A stretch of DNA of 16,167 nt from JBDTOX01 sp039933015. Lineage in GTDB: Bacteria; Pseudomonadota; Gammaproteobacteria; Burkholderiales; Methylophilaceae. The stretch lies in NCBI GenBank assembly GCA_039933015.1, contig JBDTOX010000184.1, positions 1 through 16,167 of the forward strand. Reading direction: 5' to 3'. The notes beneath the pieces were generated by a model. The model made no database searches, was not told the DNA's origin, and saw only the letters and a list, made by a program, of their open reading frames with translations. The translations under genes and the position numbers were made by a program. Below are positions 1-7,330 of this stretch, in pieces (the first letter of the stretch is position 1; the number at the start of each line of letters is the position of its first letter).

Positions 1-187
1 AGATACGCTGAAACAACATGGGATATTCGGTCACTGGCCGTTCTCCATATTTTTCTGCCAGCTTGAGCATGGCATCCTGCACGATATCCAGCGCAGCGTG
101 ATCATCTCGCACAGCATAGGCTGTCTGCCTGAAAGCGCGACGCTCCACCTGGGTGAGAAAATTCGAGAGTTCCTGTGCTGTTGCCAT
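1..187 (-). CDS. RNA polymerase ECF-type sigma factor (5' part only)
   Basis: This is the N-terminal 62 codons of a gene that continues past the left edge of the window. Read on the minus strand from the ATG at 187, the protein starts MATAQELSNFLTQVERRAF. It then shows a helix of the sigma-70 region 2 type: DIVQDAMLKLAEKYG matches the region 2.2 core pattern that binds the beta-prime coiled coil, and PMLFQRI matches the start of the next helix. No region 4 is visible because the gene is cut. By family, such proteins direct RNA polymerase to alternative promoters. The gene is divergent from the pilSR operon and shares a 160-base intergenic region with it. The trigger and regulon cannot be read from this fragment. 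Confidence 0.82.
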   Translation of the reverse strand, partial: MATAQELSNFLTQVERRAFRQTAYAVRDDHAALDIVQDAMLKLAEKYGERPVTEYPMLFQRI

Positions 188-264
188 CCTGATTTATAAA
201 CGAGTCGCTAGTAGTTTTAATATCGAATGCAGTAAAGCTGTATGCGTGACCTGTTCATCGAACG

Positions 265-273
265 AGTATAGCA
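265..273 (-). promoter_or_regulatory. Candidate extended -10 promoter for the sigma factor gene
   Basis: On the minus strand the sequence reads TGCTATACT. This is an extended -10 element (TGn) joined to a five-of-six match to TATAAT. No good -35 hexamer lies 17 bases upstream, which is tolerated at extended -10 promoters. A start near 258 would give a leader of about 70 bases to the ATG at 187. The call is by inspection only. Confidence 0.35.
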
Positions 274-283
274 GGTTTGAATT

Positions 284-312
284 TTGTCCTGCCGCTGGCT
301 TTTCGCTACAAT
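284..312 (+). promoter_or_regulatory. Candidate sigma-70 promoter for the PP0621-like/pilSR operon
   Basis: TTGTCC (284-289, four of six against TTGACA) and TACAAT (307-312, five of six against TATAAT) are separated by exactly 17 bases. Transcription would start near 319, leaving a leader of about 29 bases before the ATG at 348. There is no clear Shine-Dalgarno sequence in that leader. No other gene start lies downstream before pilS, so this is the best candidate promoter for the three-gene operon. Confidence 0.45.
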
Positions 313-347
313 CGGTGCAACATCCACTCTTGTTCAGCTTGGTCATT

Positions 348-578
348 ATGGGAAAAATCTTACTACTCGCGTTTGCAATATGGCTACTGATTGCAGTCCT
401 CAAACGCTACCGGCGCAACATCGAGACCGCAACGAAATCCACAAAAAACCCCGAGATAATCCAGGAAGATATGGTGCAATGCGCTCACTGCGGCGTGCAT
501 TTGCCAAAAAGTGACAGCCTCTGCGTCAACAACCAGCATTACTGCAGTAAAGCTCATAGCCAGCAGACAGATGCCTGA
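348..578 (+). CDS. Small membrane-anchored Cys/His protein, PP0621-like
   Basis: The protein has 76 residues. One hydrophobic segment (residues 3-19, ILLLAFAIWLLIAVL) is followed by a basic stretch (KRYRR), which suggests a single N-terminal anchor with a cytoplasmic tail. The tail carries a compact Cys/His cluster, CAHCGVH, then a Cys about 12 residues on, then HYCSKAH, which resembles a small zinc-binding fold. The layout and position match the PP0621 family often found just upstream of pilSR; function is unknown. An in-frame start at 153 would extend it, but that extension overlaps the promoter and looks non-coding, so the ATG at 348 is preferred. The stop TGA shares its last base with the pilS ATG (TGATG), so translation is probably coupled. 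Zinc binding is inference from the residue pattern. Confidence 0.8.
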   Translation: MGKILLLAFAIWLLIAVLKRYRRNIETATKSTKNPEIIQEDMVQCAHCGVHLPKSDSLCVNNQHYCSKAHSQQTDA

Positions 579-2188
579 TGCCTGATGCCATAGTAAATCA
601 TGGCTTAAGCTCTCCTCAAACCAGCGCCTACTGGCGCCAGATGGGTTTTCTAAATGTTTATCGCCTGATTATTGCGTGCGTATTCGTAGGTACTCACTTC
701 ATCCTGCATGAACGCATCTGGTGGGAAAACTACAATGGCACACTTTACATTGAATCAGCCATTGGCTATCTAACTGCCAGCCTCCTTGCAATCACGTTTA
801 CCTGGCTTAGATGGCCGCGATTTAACCATCAACTCACCTTACAAACCATCACCGATATCAGCTTTATTGTCGTACTCATGTACGCGGCCGGTGGCGTGAA
901 AAGTGGACTCGGCCTGCTACTGGTTGTCGCAATTGCAGCTGCCAGCCTGATTAGCCAAGGCCGCCTAGCGCTTTTCTATGCAGCGCTGGCCAGCATAGCC
1001 CTATTACTTGAACAGTCCTACCAGATGCTTACCTGGGACGAGCGCTACTCTGATTACTCGCATGCTGTCATGCTGAGCCTAAGTTGTTTTGCCACGGCAT
1101 GGCTGGCGCATAGTTTTGCCAAGCGTACACATCAGAGCGAGGAATTAGCCTCGCAGCGCGGCGGGGATCTGCAAAGCCTCGCGCAAGTTAATGCACTCAT
1201 TACGCAAGAAATGCAGGATGGTGTACTGGTAGTTGATAAGGATTTCAAGTTGCGTCACCACAACACACAGGCCGAAGGCCTGCTCGGCATTGCCCAGCAG
1301 GCCTGGGATGCGCAAACACTGGATGAATGCGCACCCGAACTGGCAACTTTAATGCATGAGTGGGTTAACGAAGACGGCGAGATAAGGCCTGGCACTAGCA
1401 AACTGACGACGGAAGAGCGCGAACTCAGGTTGCGCTTCATGCCAGTAGGCTCAGATCGCAAACAGGGGGCGGTCATTTTTGTCGAGGATTGGAGCCAGAT
1501 GCAAATACAGGCTCAGCAACTCAAACTGGCAGCACTTGGACGCCTGACTGTCAGTATTGCGCACGAGATTCGTAACCCGCTAAGTGCCATCAGTCATGCC
1601 AATCAATTGCTACAGGAAGAAATTCTCAGCCCTTCATCGCAGCGTCTGCTGCAAATTATCGGCGATAACGTGCAACGCATGGATCAAATGGTCAAAGACG
1701 TGCTGGAGTTGAATCGCCGCGACCGCACCCGTCAGGAAACCATTGCACTGGAAGAGTTTCTGCGCGAATTTCATGACCAGTTTTGCCAGGTGGAAAAAAT
1801 CCCATTATCGGGCTTTCAGCTCAATCTGGAACAGGGCGCTACTCACATCACGTTTGACCGGCGCCATCTGCATCAGATTTTATGGAATCTGTGTCGCAAT
1901 GGCTGGCGCCATAGCAAGCAGGACAAAGCCAGTTTAACATTGTCACTGCATATCTCCGCCAGTAGCCGGATTGCCCGACTGGAAATCCAAGATGATGGTG
2001 CCGGTGTAATACCGGAGAATCGCCCGCGCCTGTTTGAACCATTCTTTACTACCGAAGCAACAGGGACCGGCCTTGGCCTTTATATTGCACGCGAATTGTG
2101 CGAGGCTAATGGCGCCAGTATTCAATATGTAGCCATGGAAAATGGCAGTTTATTCGTAATCCAGCTAAAAAAGCACACACCTAAATGA
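578..2188 (+). CDS. pilS: Sensor histidine kinase PilS of a PilS/PilR system
   Basis: The protein has 536 residues. The N-terminal ~180 residues hold about six hydrophobic segments (roughly 25-43, 60-78, 92-105, 110-127, 130-146, 163-180), the usual PilS membrane sensor. A PAS-like region follows (about 205-305, with MQDGVLVVD). The H box is SIAHEIRNPLSAISH, with the likely phosphorylated His at 329. The ATPase domain has an N box (HQILWNLCRNGW, 432-443), a G1 box (DDGAGV, 472-477), FEPFFTT (486-492) and a G2 box (TGTGLGL, 495-501). In the family, PilS phosphorylates and dephosphorylates PilR and controls type IV pilin transcription, sensing pilin in the membrane. The 3' end overlaps pilR by four bases (ATGA), so the two are translationally coupled. 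No pilin gene is nearby; a related NtrB-type role cannot be excluded. Confidence 0.9.
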   Translation: MPDAIVNHGLSSPQTSAYWRQMGFLNVYRLIIACVFVGTHFILHERIWWENYNGTLYIESAIGYLTASLLAITFTWLRWPRFNHQLTLQTITDISFIVVLMYAAGGVKSGLGLLLVVAIAAASLISQGRLALFYAALASIALLLEQSYQMLTWDERYSDYSHAVMLSLSCFATAWLAHSFAKRTHQSEELASQRGGDLQSLAQVNALITQEMQDGVLVVDKDFKLRHHNTQAEGLLGIAQQAWDAQTLDECAPELATLMHEWVNEDGEIRPGTSKLTTEERELRLRFMPVGSDRKQGAVIFVEDWSQMQIQAQQLKLAALGRLTVSIAHEIRNPLSAISHANQLLQEEILSPSSQRLLQIIGDNVQRMDQMVKDVLELNRRDRTRQETIALEEFLREFHDQFCQVEKIPLSGFQLNLEQGATHITFDRRHLHQILWNLCRNGWRHSKQDKASLTLSLHISASSRIARLEIQDDGAGVIPENRPRLFEPFFTTEATGTGLGLYIARELCEANGASIQYVAMENGSLFVIQLKKHTPK

Positions 2189-3528
2189 CGCAAAAACTCA
2201 ATTGTCTGGTGGTAGATGATGAAACCGATATCAGCGAATTGCTTGTGCTCACGCTGGAGCGCATGGGCATAAGTACGGATAGTGCGAGCGATCTGGAAGC
2301 AGCCAAACACCTGCTCACGCAACGCGCATATGCCTTGTGCTTAACTGATATGCGTCTGCCCGATGGCAACGGCCTGGATCTGGTGCGCCATATAGGACAA
2401 CACTATGCCGGCCTGCCGGTCGCCGTTATTACCGCTTTTGGCAGCGCCGAGAATGCAGTTTCTGCGCTCAAGGCCGGCGCTTTTGACTACCTGACCAAAC
2501 CTATTTCACTTCAGCAATTACGGCCTTTGGTACAATCTGCGCTTAAGTTATCGGATGCGGAAAGTCCCGCACCTTCTGGTTTGCATTTGATTGGCGATTC
2601 TGCCCCTATCAAACATGTACACAGCATGATAGAAAAACTTGCACGCAGCCAGGCTCCTGTCTATATCAGCGGCGAATCCGGCAGCGGCAAAGAATTGGCG
2701 GCACGCCTTATCCATATCAACAGCTCACGCCGGGACGGCCCTTTTATCGGCGTAAATTGTGGTGCCATCCCAGAAAACCTGATGGAAAGCGAATTTTTTG
2801 GCTATAAAAAAGGCGCTTTTACCGGTGCCAGCCAGGACAAGGATGGTATGTTCCACGCCGCTAACGGCGGCACATTATTCCTTGATGAAGTCGCCGATTT
2901 GCCGCTCGCCATGCAGGTCAAACTATTGCGCGCAATTCAGGAAAAGAAAGTGCGCATGGTGGGCGGCACCCAGGAAGAATCAGTGGATGTGCGCATTATC
3001 AGCGCTACCCATCGTAATCTTTCCGTAATGATGGAGAACGGACAATTCCGTCAGGATTTATATTACCGGTTAAACGTCATTGGGTTAAAAATGCCTGCGC
3101 TACGCGAAATGCCAGAAGATATCCCATCACTCGCACAAAGCCTGCTGGAAAAACAATGCCGCCTCTTAGGCACGCCTGTGCCTGACTTAGATGGCCAAGC
3201 ACGTACGATGCTGTTACAGCATGACTTTCCTGGCAACGTGCGTGAGCTGGAAAACGTACTGGAACGAGCCTTGGCCTTATGTGATGGCAAGGCTATTACC
3301 GCCGAGGATTTATTACTGGAAAGTGAATCGAAATCCAGGCCCGCACCTGCAGAGACTAATGGCTTGGCACTGCCAGACTACCTGGAGAGTATTGAGAAAA
3401 AAGCCATCATTGAGGCACTGGAAAAAACCGGTCAGAACAGGACGGCCGCCGCCAAGCTGCTCGGAGTAAGTTTTCGTACCCTGCGCTACCGTCTATCCAA
3501 GCTGGGCTTGAGTAAAGAGACTGACTAG
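2185..3528 (+). CDS. pilR: Sigma-54-dependent response regulator PilR
   Basis: The protein has 447 residues with three domains in the NtrC order. Residues 1-120 form a receiver with the acidic pair D11/D12, phosphoacceptor D55 (in LTDMRLPDG) and K105. Residues about 135-360 form a sigma-54-interacting AAA+ domain: Walker A GESGSGKE (163-170), the loop GAFTGA (210-215) that contacts sigma-54, Walker B LFLDEV (231-236), the arginine-finger segment RQDLYYRL (289-296) and PGNVREL (349-355). Residues about 400-440 form a Fis-type helix-turn-helix (NRTAAAKLLGVSFRTLRYRL). All catalytic residues are present. It is the partner of the overlapping pilS. By family it activates sigma-54 promoters such as pilA; no convincing -24/-12 site was seen in this window, so its targets are elsewhere. 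Confidence 0.92.
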   Translation: MTQKLNCLVVDDETDISELLVLTLERMGISTDSASDLEAAKHLLTQRAYALCLTDMRLPDGNGLDLVRHIGQHYAGLPVAVITAFGSAENAVSALKAGAFDYLTKPISLQQLRPLVQSALKLSDAESPAPSGLHLIGDSAPIKHVHSMIEKLARSQAPVYISGESGSGKELAARLIHINSSRRDGPFIGVNCGAIPENLMESEFFGYKKGAFTGASQDKDGMFHAANGGTLFLDEVADLPLAMQVKLLRAIQEKKVRMVGGTQEESVDVRIISATHRNLSVMMENGQFRQDLYYRLNVIGLKMPALREMPEDIPSLAQSLLEKQCRLLGTPVPDLDGQARTMLLQHDFPGNVRELENVLERALALCDGKAITAEDLLLESESKSRPAPAETNGLALPDYLESIEKKAIIEALEKTGQNRTAAAKLLGVSFRTLRYRLSKLGLSKETD

Positions 3529-3542
3529 CCCATACACCACAA

Positions 3543-3579
3543 GCCGTCCAGCCTGACCAGGCTGGTTAAACCAGACGGC
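3543..3579. terminator. Nested inverted repeat between convergent genes, likely bidirectional terminator
   Basis: An inner hairpin pairs CCAGCCT (3548-3554) with AGGCTGG (3559-3565) around the loop GACC. An outer stem pairs GCCGTC (3543-3548) with GACGGC (3574-3579), leaving an eight-base bulge on the 3' side; the two stems share base 3548, so they cannot both be complete. It lies 14 bases after the pilR stop and 21 bases beyond the antiporter stop, between converging 3' ends. No U-tract follows on either strand, so it is not a textbook Rho-independent terminator; it may act as an RNA 3' end stabiliser or block read-through. Confidence 0.5.
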
Positions 3580-3600
3580 GCAAACCTTAAGCGTGGATGC

Positions 3601-4620
3601 TCAAGACAGCACAATCACCAGATAGGTCACATACATCGCACCATTCACCCACAGGTGCCAGACCTTGATAGCACCACGCGCCACCAGTATCCGTAGCCAG
3701 ATGGCTGCAACCAGCGTCATTATGATGCCGGTCAGCACCTCAATACGCGGCTCCCACGGGGTCAGCATAATACCTATCGCAGGTAATAGCGTTCCTTGAA
3801 ACACCATAGCTCCGGTGATATTACCAAAAGCCAGGGTATCTTTACGACGGCGCACCCAGAGTATGCTGTTCACTTTTTCTGGAAGTTCAGTCGCTATCGG
3901 GATAATCAACAGGGAAAGCAGCAGTGTGGACATACCAATAATCTGCGCTGCCGCTTCAACACCGTGAATAAAACCTTTAGCGCCGCCTACCAGCAAGGCC
4001 AAACCCAGCACCAGCTGCGCAATAATTACCGGCATCTTGTTTGGCAAGCCTATGCGGCACAGGAACATGGGGTTATCCGCCTCGGTTACATGACCATCTT
4101 CCACCAGGGAACGGGAAGCGCGAATCGTCAGCATGATATAGATGAAATAGATCAACACCATGCCAAAGCCAATGGCTGCGCGCACCGCTGTTTGTGTGTG
4201 CGGGATATAAAGAGCGATGGTGGCAAACGCAAAAGCGGCAATGAAAAAGTCAAGATCGCGCGTAAGGCCGGTTTTTTCTGGATGGAAAGCGCCCTTCCAT
4301 CCGCGCTTGGCAAGCACAGCAAAGGCCATCAGGGAAATAGACAGGGTCGCCAGCATGAGTGGCGCGCCCAAAATTGCACCCACGCCAATTTCCTCATTAG
4401 TTTGAACGTTCTGTGTACCAGCCAACAGTGCCAGTAGTGGCACTGAGGTTTCAGGCAGGGCAGTGCCCACGGCGGCGAACAGCGACCCGGTCACGCCTTC
4501 GGAGATTTTCAGTTTTTCGCCCAGATGCTCCAGGGCATTGGTGAAGACTTCGGCAGCGATTAGAATCACTACCAACATGAGAAATAATTCCAAAAAAATC
4601 ATTTGGGTTTGCCCAGACAT
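3601..4620 (-). CDS. Sodium:calcium antiporter family membrane protein
   Basis: The protein has 339 residues and about ten hydrophobic segments. It shows the two inverted alpha repeats of the CaCA superfamily: repeat 1 has GTALPETS (52-59) and repeat 2 has IATELPEKVNS (242-252). Each carries the glutamate that coordinates the cation. The second signature of each repeat is divergent, with GAILGAP (81-87) and GNITGAM (266-272) where many family members have a G-S-N-x-F-N pattern. By family it exchanges Ca2+ for Na+ or H+ across the inner membrane, but substrate and direction cannot be fixed from sequence. The ATG at 4620 has no clear Shine-Dalgarno sequence; the ATG at codon 7 (4602) is an alternative. 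It stands alone, convergent with pilR and divergent from ampD. Confidence 0.82.
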   Translation of the reverse strand: MSGQTQMIFLELFLMLVVILIAAEVFTNALEHLGEKLKISEGVTGSLFAAVGTALPETSVPLLALLAGTQNVQTNEEIGVGAILGAPLMLATLSISLMAFAVLAKRGWKGAFHPEKTGLTRDLDFFIAAFAFATIALYIPHTQTAVRAAIGFGMVLIYFIYIMLTIRASRSLVEDGHVTEADNPMFLCRIGLPNKMPVIIAQLVLGLALLVGGAKGFIHGVEAAAQIIGMSTLLLSLLIIPIATELPEKVNSILWVRRRKDTLAFGNITGAMVFQGTLLPAIGIMLTPWEPRIEVLTGIIMTLVAAIWLRILVARGAIKVWHLWVNGAMYVTYLVIVLS

Positions 4621-4661
4621 TGAATTTGCTGCGAATTCTATCGGATAACGCGAGACCGCGC

Positions 4662-5207
4662 ATGAACATCATCACAATTGACACACAAGGCATTGCATCT
4701 GGCGCACGTTTCATCGAATCACCCAACCAGGATGAGCGCCCCGCTCATAACGAGACGCCCAGCGAGATTACCTTAGTCGTAATCCACAACATTAGCCTGC
4801 CGCCCCGGCAATATGGCGATGGTGGCGTCATTGCGCTATTTACCAATCAGCTTGACCCTGACGCGCATCCCTATTACGCCGAAATTTATCAGCTCAAAGT
4901 CTCGTCACACTTTTTTATCAGGCGCGATGGCGGCCTCCTCCAGTTTGTCCCTTGTAGCCGGCGTGCCTGGCATGCCGGCGTTTCCACATGGAAAGGGCGA
5001 GAGCGCTGCAATGATTTTTCTGTGGGCATTGAGCTGGAAGGCAGCGATGCCGATGCGTTTGAAACCGCGCAATACATTACGCTCAACAATTTACTCAGTG
5101 CCTTGAAACAGACTTATCCTATCAGCGATGTAGTGGGCCATTGCGACATCGCGCCAGGTCGAAAAACCGACCCCGGACCTTATTTTGATTGGGCTCAAAT
5201 AAAATAA
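4662..5207 (+). CDS. ampD: 1,6-anhydro-N-acetylmuramyl-L-alanine amidase AmpD
   Basis: The protein has 181 residues, close to the usual AmpD length, and no signal peptide, which fits the cytoplasmic enzyme. The zinc ligands are in place: H42 (in VIHNISLPPRQ), H160 and D170 (in VVGHCDIAPGRKTDPG). The catalytic E124 (in GIELEG) and K168 are also present. Their spacing is near that of the Escherichia coli enzyme (H34, E116, H154, K162, D164). By family, AmpD splits anhydro-MurNAc from peptide during cell-wall recycling and so lowers the signal that induces ampC through AmpR; no ampC or ampR is nearby. An in-frame TTG at 4620 would add 14 residues, but the ATG at 4662 gives the canonical N-terminus. 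It is divergent from the antiporter, with 41 bases between. Confidence 0.93.
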   Translation: MNIITIDTQGIASGARFIESPNQDERPAHNETPSEITLVVIHNISLPPRQYGDGGVIALFTNQLDPDAHPYYAEIYQLKVSSHFFIRRDGGLLQFVPCSRRAWHAGVSTWKGRERCNDFSVGIELEGSDADAFETAQYITLNNLLSALKQTYPISDVVGHCDIAPGRKTDPGPYFDWAQIK

Positions 5208-5730
5208 TCCGCCTGGCGCTTATACTTTAAAGTTGCAATCCAACTATAAACTTTCAGATCATCTCTTGAACGGTATTAACCACTGCACACGCCTGCTATC
5301 TCACGCGGTGCTCTGCCTGAACTTCCGCCCGCAACCTGACCTGAGAGCCACATTTCAATAGCCATGAGGCTTCAAGCGTAATCGACTCTCCAGCCCCCGC
5401 CGGTTTTTGTATTTGCATGACTGCGCCGTCAAAAACTCACGCGAAAAATCCCCCCCTCAGCCAGCGGCTAGGACCGCGTAACAAATGGATGCGGCTTAGA
5501 TATTGAATTAGCCTGAAGCGCCGGATGTATCGCAAAATATGAGACAATTCCGGTTCTGAAAATAAACGATCCACAGCTATTACCAATGTAGTTTTCTGCA
5601 ACACCCCTAGCTTTTTCCAAACTCTGCATTTTTATATGTAGGCGTTATCTGTATCTAAATTAATCGTTTTGTGACGTGCATTATCCGCGTGTGTGGATGA
5701 TGCAATTATGTATCGTTACTGGAGAGCGTA
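5208..5730. other. 523-base gap between ampD and the SulP gene
   Basis: No complete gene is supported here. Just after ampD is an AT-rich palindromic cluster (5224-5254): the 10-base palindrome ACTTTAAAGT overlaps a small hairpin (AGTTG 5231-5235, CAACT 5241-5245), and AAAGTT (5229-5234) can instead pair with AACTTT (5249-5254). It lacks a U-tract and is at best a weak terminator. On the minus strand, 5418-5296 is an open frame of 40 residues (start MQIQKPAGAGESITLEASWL) with protein-like composition but no Shine-Dalgarno sequence, possibly a gene relic. A run of seven C follows at 5450-5456. The last 100 bases should hold the SulP promoter, but no strong -35/-10 pair stands out. Confidence 0.5.
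5721..5726 (+). promoter_or_regulatory. Shine-Dalgarno sequence fixing a TTG start
   Basis: GGAGAG lies four bases before the TTG at 5731. The nearest upstream ATG (5708) is in another frame and soon meets a stop. The strong site supports TTG as the real start of the SulP gene. Confidence 0.7.
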
Positions 5731-7266
5731 TTGTCATTATTAAGTATCGGGAAACTGAACCCACAAGAAATCAAGATCAATCTACTGAGTGGGTTAACGG
5801 TAGCACTCGCCATGGTGCCCGAAGCGATTGCATTTGCCATGATCGCTCATGTGTCGCCACTTACAGGCTTATACGCAGCCGTAATTGTCGCCTTCATTAC
5901 CTCAGCCTTTGGTGGTCGCCCTGGCATGATTTCCGGCGCAACAGGCGCACTTGCTGTGGTGATGGTGGCCCTGGTGGTGCAGCATGGCGTTGAATATCTG
6001 TTTGCCACTGTCGTGCTGATGGGCGTGCTACAAATGCTGTTTGCCGTAGCCAAACTGGGCAAGTTCATTCGCATGGTGCCTCATCCCGTGATGCTCGGCT
6101 TTGTGAATGGCCTGGCGATTGTTATATTTCTGACGCAGTTCGGGCATTTCAAGTCGGTAGCTGCAGATGGCACGGCAATATGGATGAGCGGTGAACCGCT
6201 ATACATCATGATTGCCCTGATTGCTTTGACTATGGCCATTATCTATCTGCTGCCTAAACTGACCAGGGTGATTCCTTCAACACTGGCCGCCATCATGGTG
6301 GTTTCATTCGGTGTGGCATTCCTGGGGGTTGATACCAAAACGGTAGGCGACTTGGGTTCTATTGCCGGCGGGTTGCCTAGCTTCCACTTGCCGGAAGTGC
6401 CATTCAATCTGGAAACTCTGCGCATTATTTTTCCGTACGCGCTGATCCTGGCGGCGATAGGTCTCATTGAAACCTTGCTGACACTCAATCTGATTGATGA
6501 CATGACCGATACCAGAGGCAAACCTAACCGTGAATCGATGGCTCAGGGGATCGCCAATTTTGTGACAGGCATGTTCGGCGGCATGGGTGGTTGTGCCATG
6601 ATTGGCCAGAGCATGATCAACATCAACAATGGTGCCCTGAAGAGACTCTCGGGAATCACAACTGCGCTGTTCTTGCTTTCCTTTATCCTGTTTGCATCTC
6701 ATTGGATTGAGATGATCCCTCTCGCCGCACTGATTGGCGTGATGTTTGTAGTAGCTGAAAAAACCTTCGAATGGGGTAGTTTCAGGCTGTTTGGCAAAGT
6801 GCCCAAGCCCGATATCTTTGTCGGCTTGTTGGTAGCCAGTGTCACTGTCATTACTGACCTGGCTATTGCTGTGATTATTGGTGTCATTGTTTCAGCATTG
6901 GTTTTTGCCTGGGAGCATGCCAAGCAAATCAGCGTGAAGTCCTACAATGATGCAAAAGGATGGAAAGTCTATGAATTGCAGGGAACACTGTTCTTCGCTT
7001 CCATTGCCGCGTTCCAGAACCTGTTTTCGCCGCATGATGACCCGCAGGATATTGTGATTGACTTTAAGAACGCAAAGGTCGCGGATCACTCTGCTCTGGC
7101 AGCCATCGACTCACTTGCTGAACGATATCAGTCTGCGGGCACACGACTTCACCTAAAACATCTCAGCCCGGATTGTCTGGAACTGTTAGATAAGGCGAAA
7201 GGCATGATTGAAGTGAATGTGCTTGAAGACCCCAAATATCACATTGCTGATAATAAGCTGGGGTAA
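5731..7266 (+). CDS. SulP family inorganic anion transporter with STAS domain
   Basis: The protein has 511 residues. The membrane domain (about 15-395) starts with the family pattern in GLTVALAMVPEAIAFAMIAH, with GLYAA and ISGATGALAVVMVAL following (helices 1-3, where the anion site forms). About ten to twelve hydrophobic segments follow. A cytoplasmic STAS domain occupies about 410-498 and includes IVIDFKNAKVADHSAL. By family it carries sulfate, bicarbonate or other anions, coupled to Na+ or H+; the substrate is not readable from sequence. The start is TTG with a good Shine-Dalgarno site. No carbonic anhydrase or sulfur-assimilation gene is adjacent, so context does not help. The gene appears monocistronic, with a likely terminator downstream. 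Confidence 0.88.
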   Translation: MSLLSIGKLNPQEIKINLLSGLTVALAMVPEAIAFAMIAHVSPLTGLYAAVIVAFITSAFGGRPGMISGATGALAVVMVALVVQHGVEYLFATVVLMGVLQMLFAVAKLGKFIRMVPHPVMLGFVNGLAIVIFLTQFGHFKSVAADGTAIWMSGEPLYIMIALIALTMAIIYLLPKLTRVIPSTLAAIMVVSFGVAFLGVDTKTVGDLGSIAGGLPSFHLPEVPFNLETLRIIFPYALILAAIGLIETLLTLNLIDDMTDTRGKPNRESMAQGIANFVTGMFGGMGGCAMIGQSMININNGALKRLSGITTALFLLSFILFASHWIEMIPLAALIGVMFVVAEKTFEWGSFRLFGKVPKPDIFVGLLVASVTVITDLAIAVIIGVIVSALVFAWEHAKQISVKSYNDAKGWKVYELQGTLFFASIAAFQNLFSPHDDPQDIVIDFKNAKVADHSALAAIDSLAERYQSAGTRLHLKHLSPDCLELLDKAKGMIEVNVLEDPKYHIADNKLG

Positions 7267-7287
7267 TCATTTCTGACTATCACTTAA

Positions 7288-7330
7288 GCCGAAGGCGGTT
7301 GCTTGGATTGTCCGCTTTGGGCCTATTTTG
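7288..7330 (+). terminator. Probable Rho-independent terminator of the SulP gene
   Basis: GCCGAAGGCGG (7288-7298) pairs with CCGCTTTGGGC (7312-7322), with one mismatch and one G-U pair, around a 13-base loop. A moderate T-rich stretch (CTATTTTG) follows. It begins 21 bases after the SulP stop codon. The loop is long and the T-tract interrupted, so it may be inefficient. Confidence 0.5.

Noticed and set aside
3796..4437. Long plus-strand open frame of 213 codons opposite the antiporter gene
   Set aside because: The product is rich in His, Gln and Lys with no family pattern, while the minus strand encodes a recognisable transporter with both alpha repeats.
5340..5400. tRNA-like fold around GAGAG...AGCC-ATGA-GGCT...CTCTC
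   Set aside because: The arms do not fit acceptor, anticodon and T-arm lengths, and no proper T-loop context is present.
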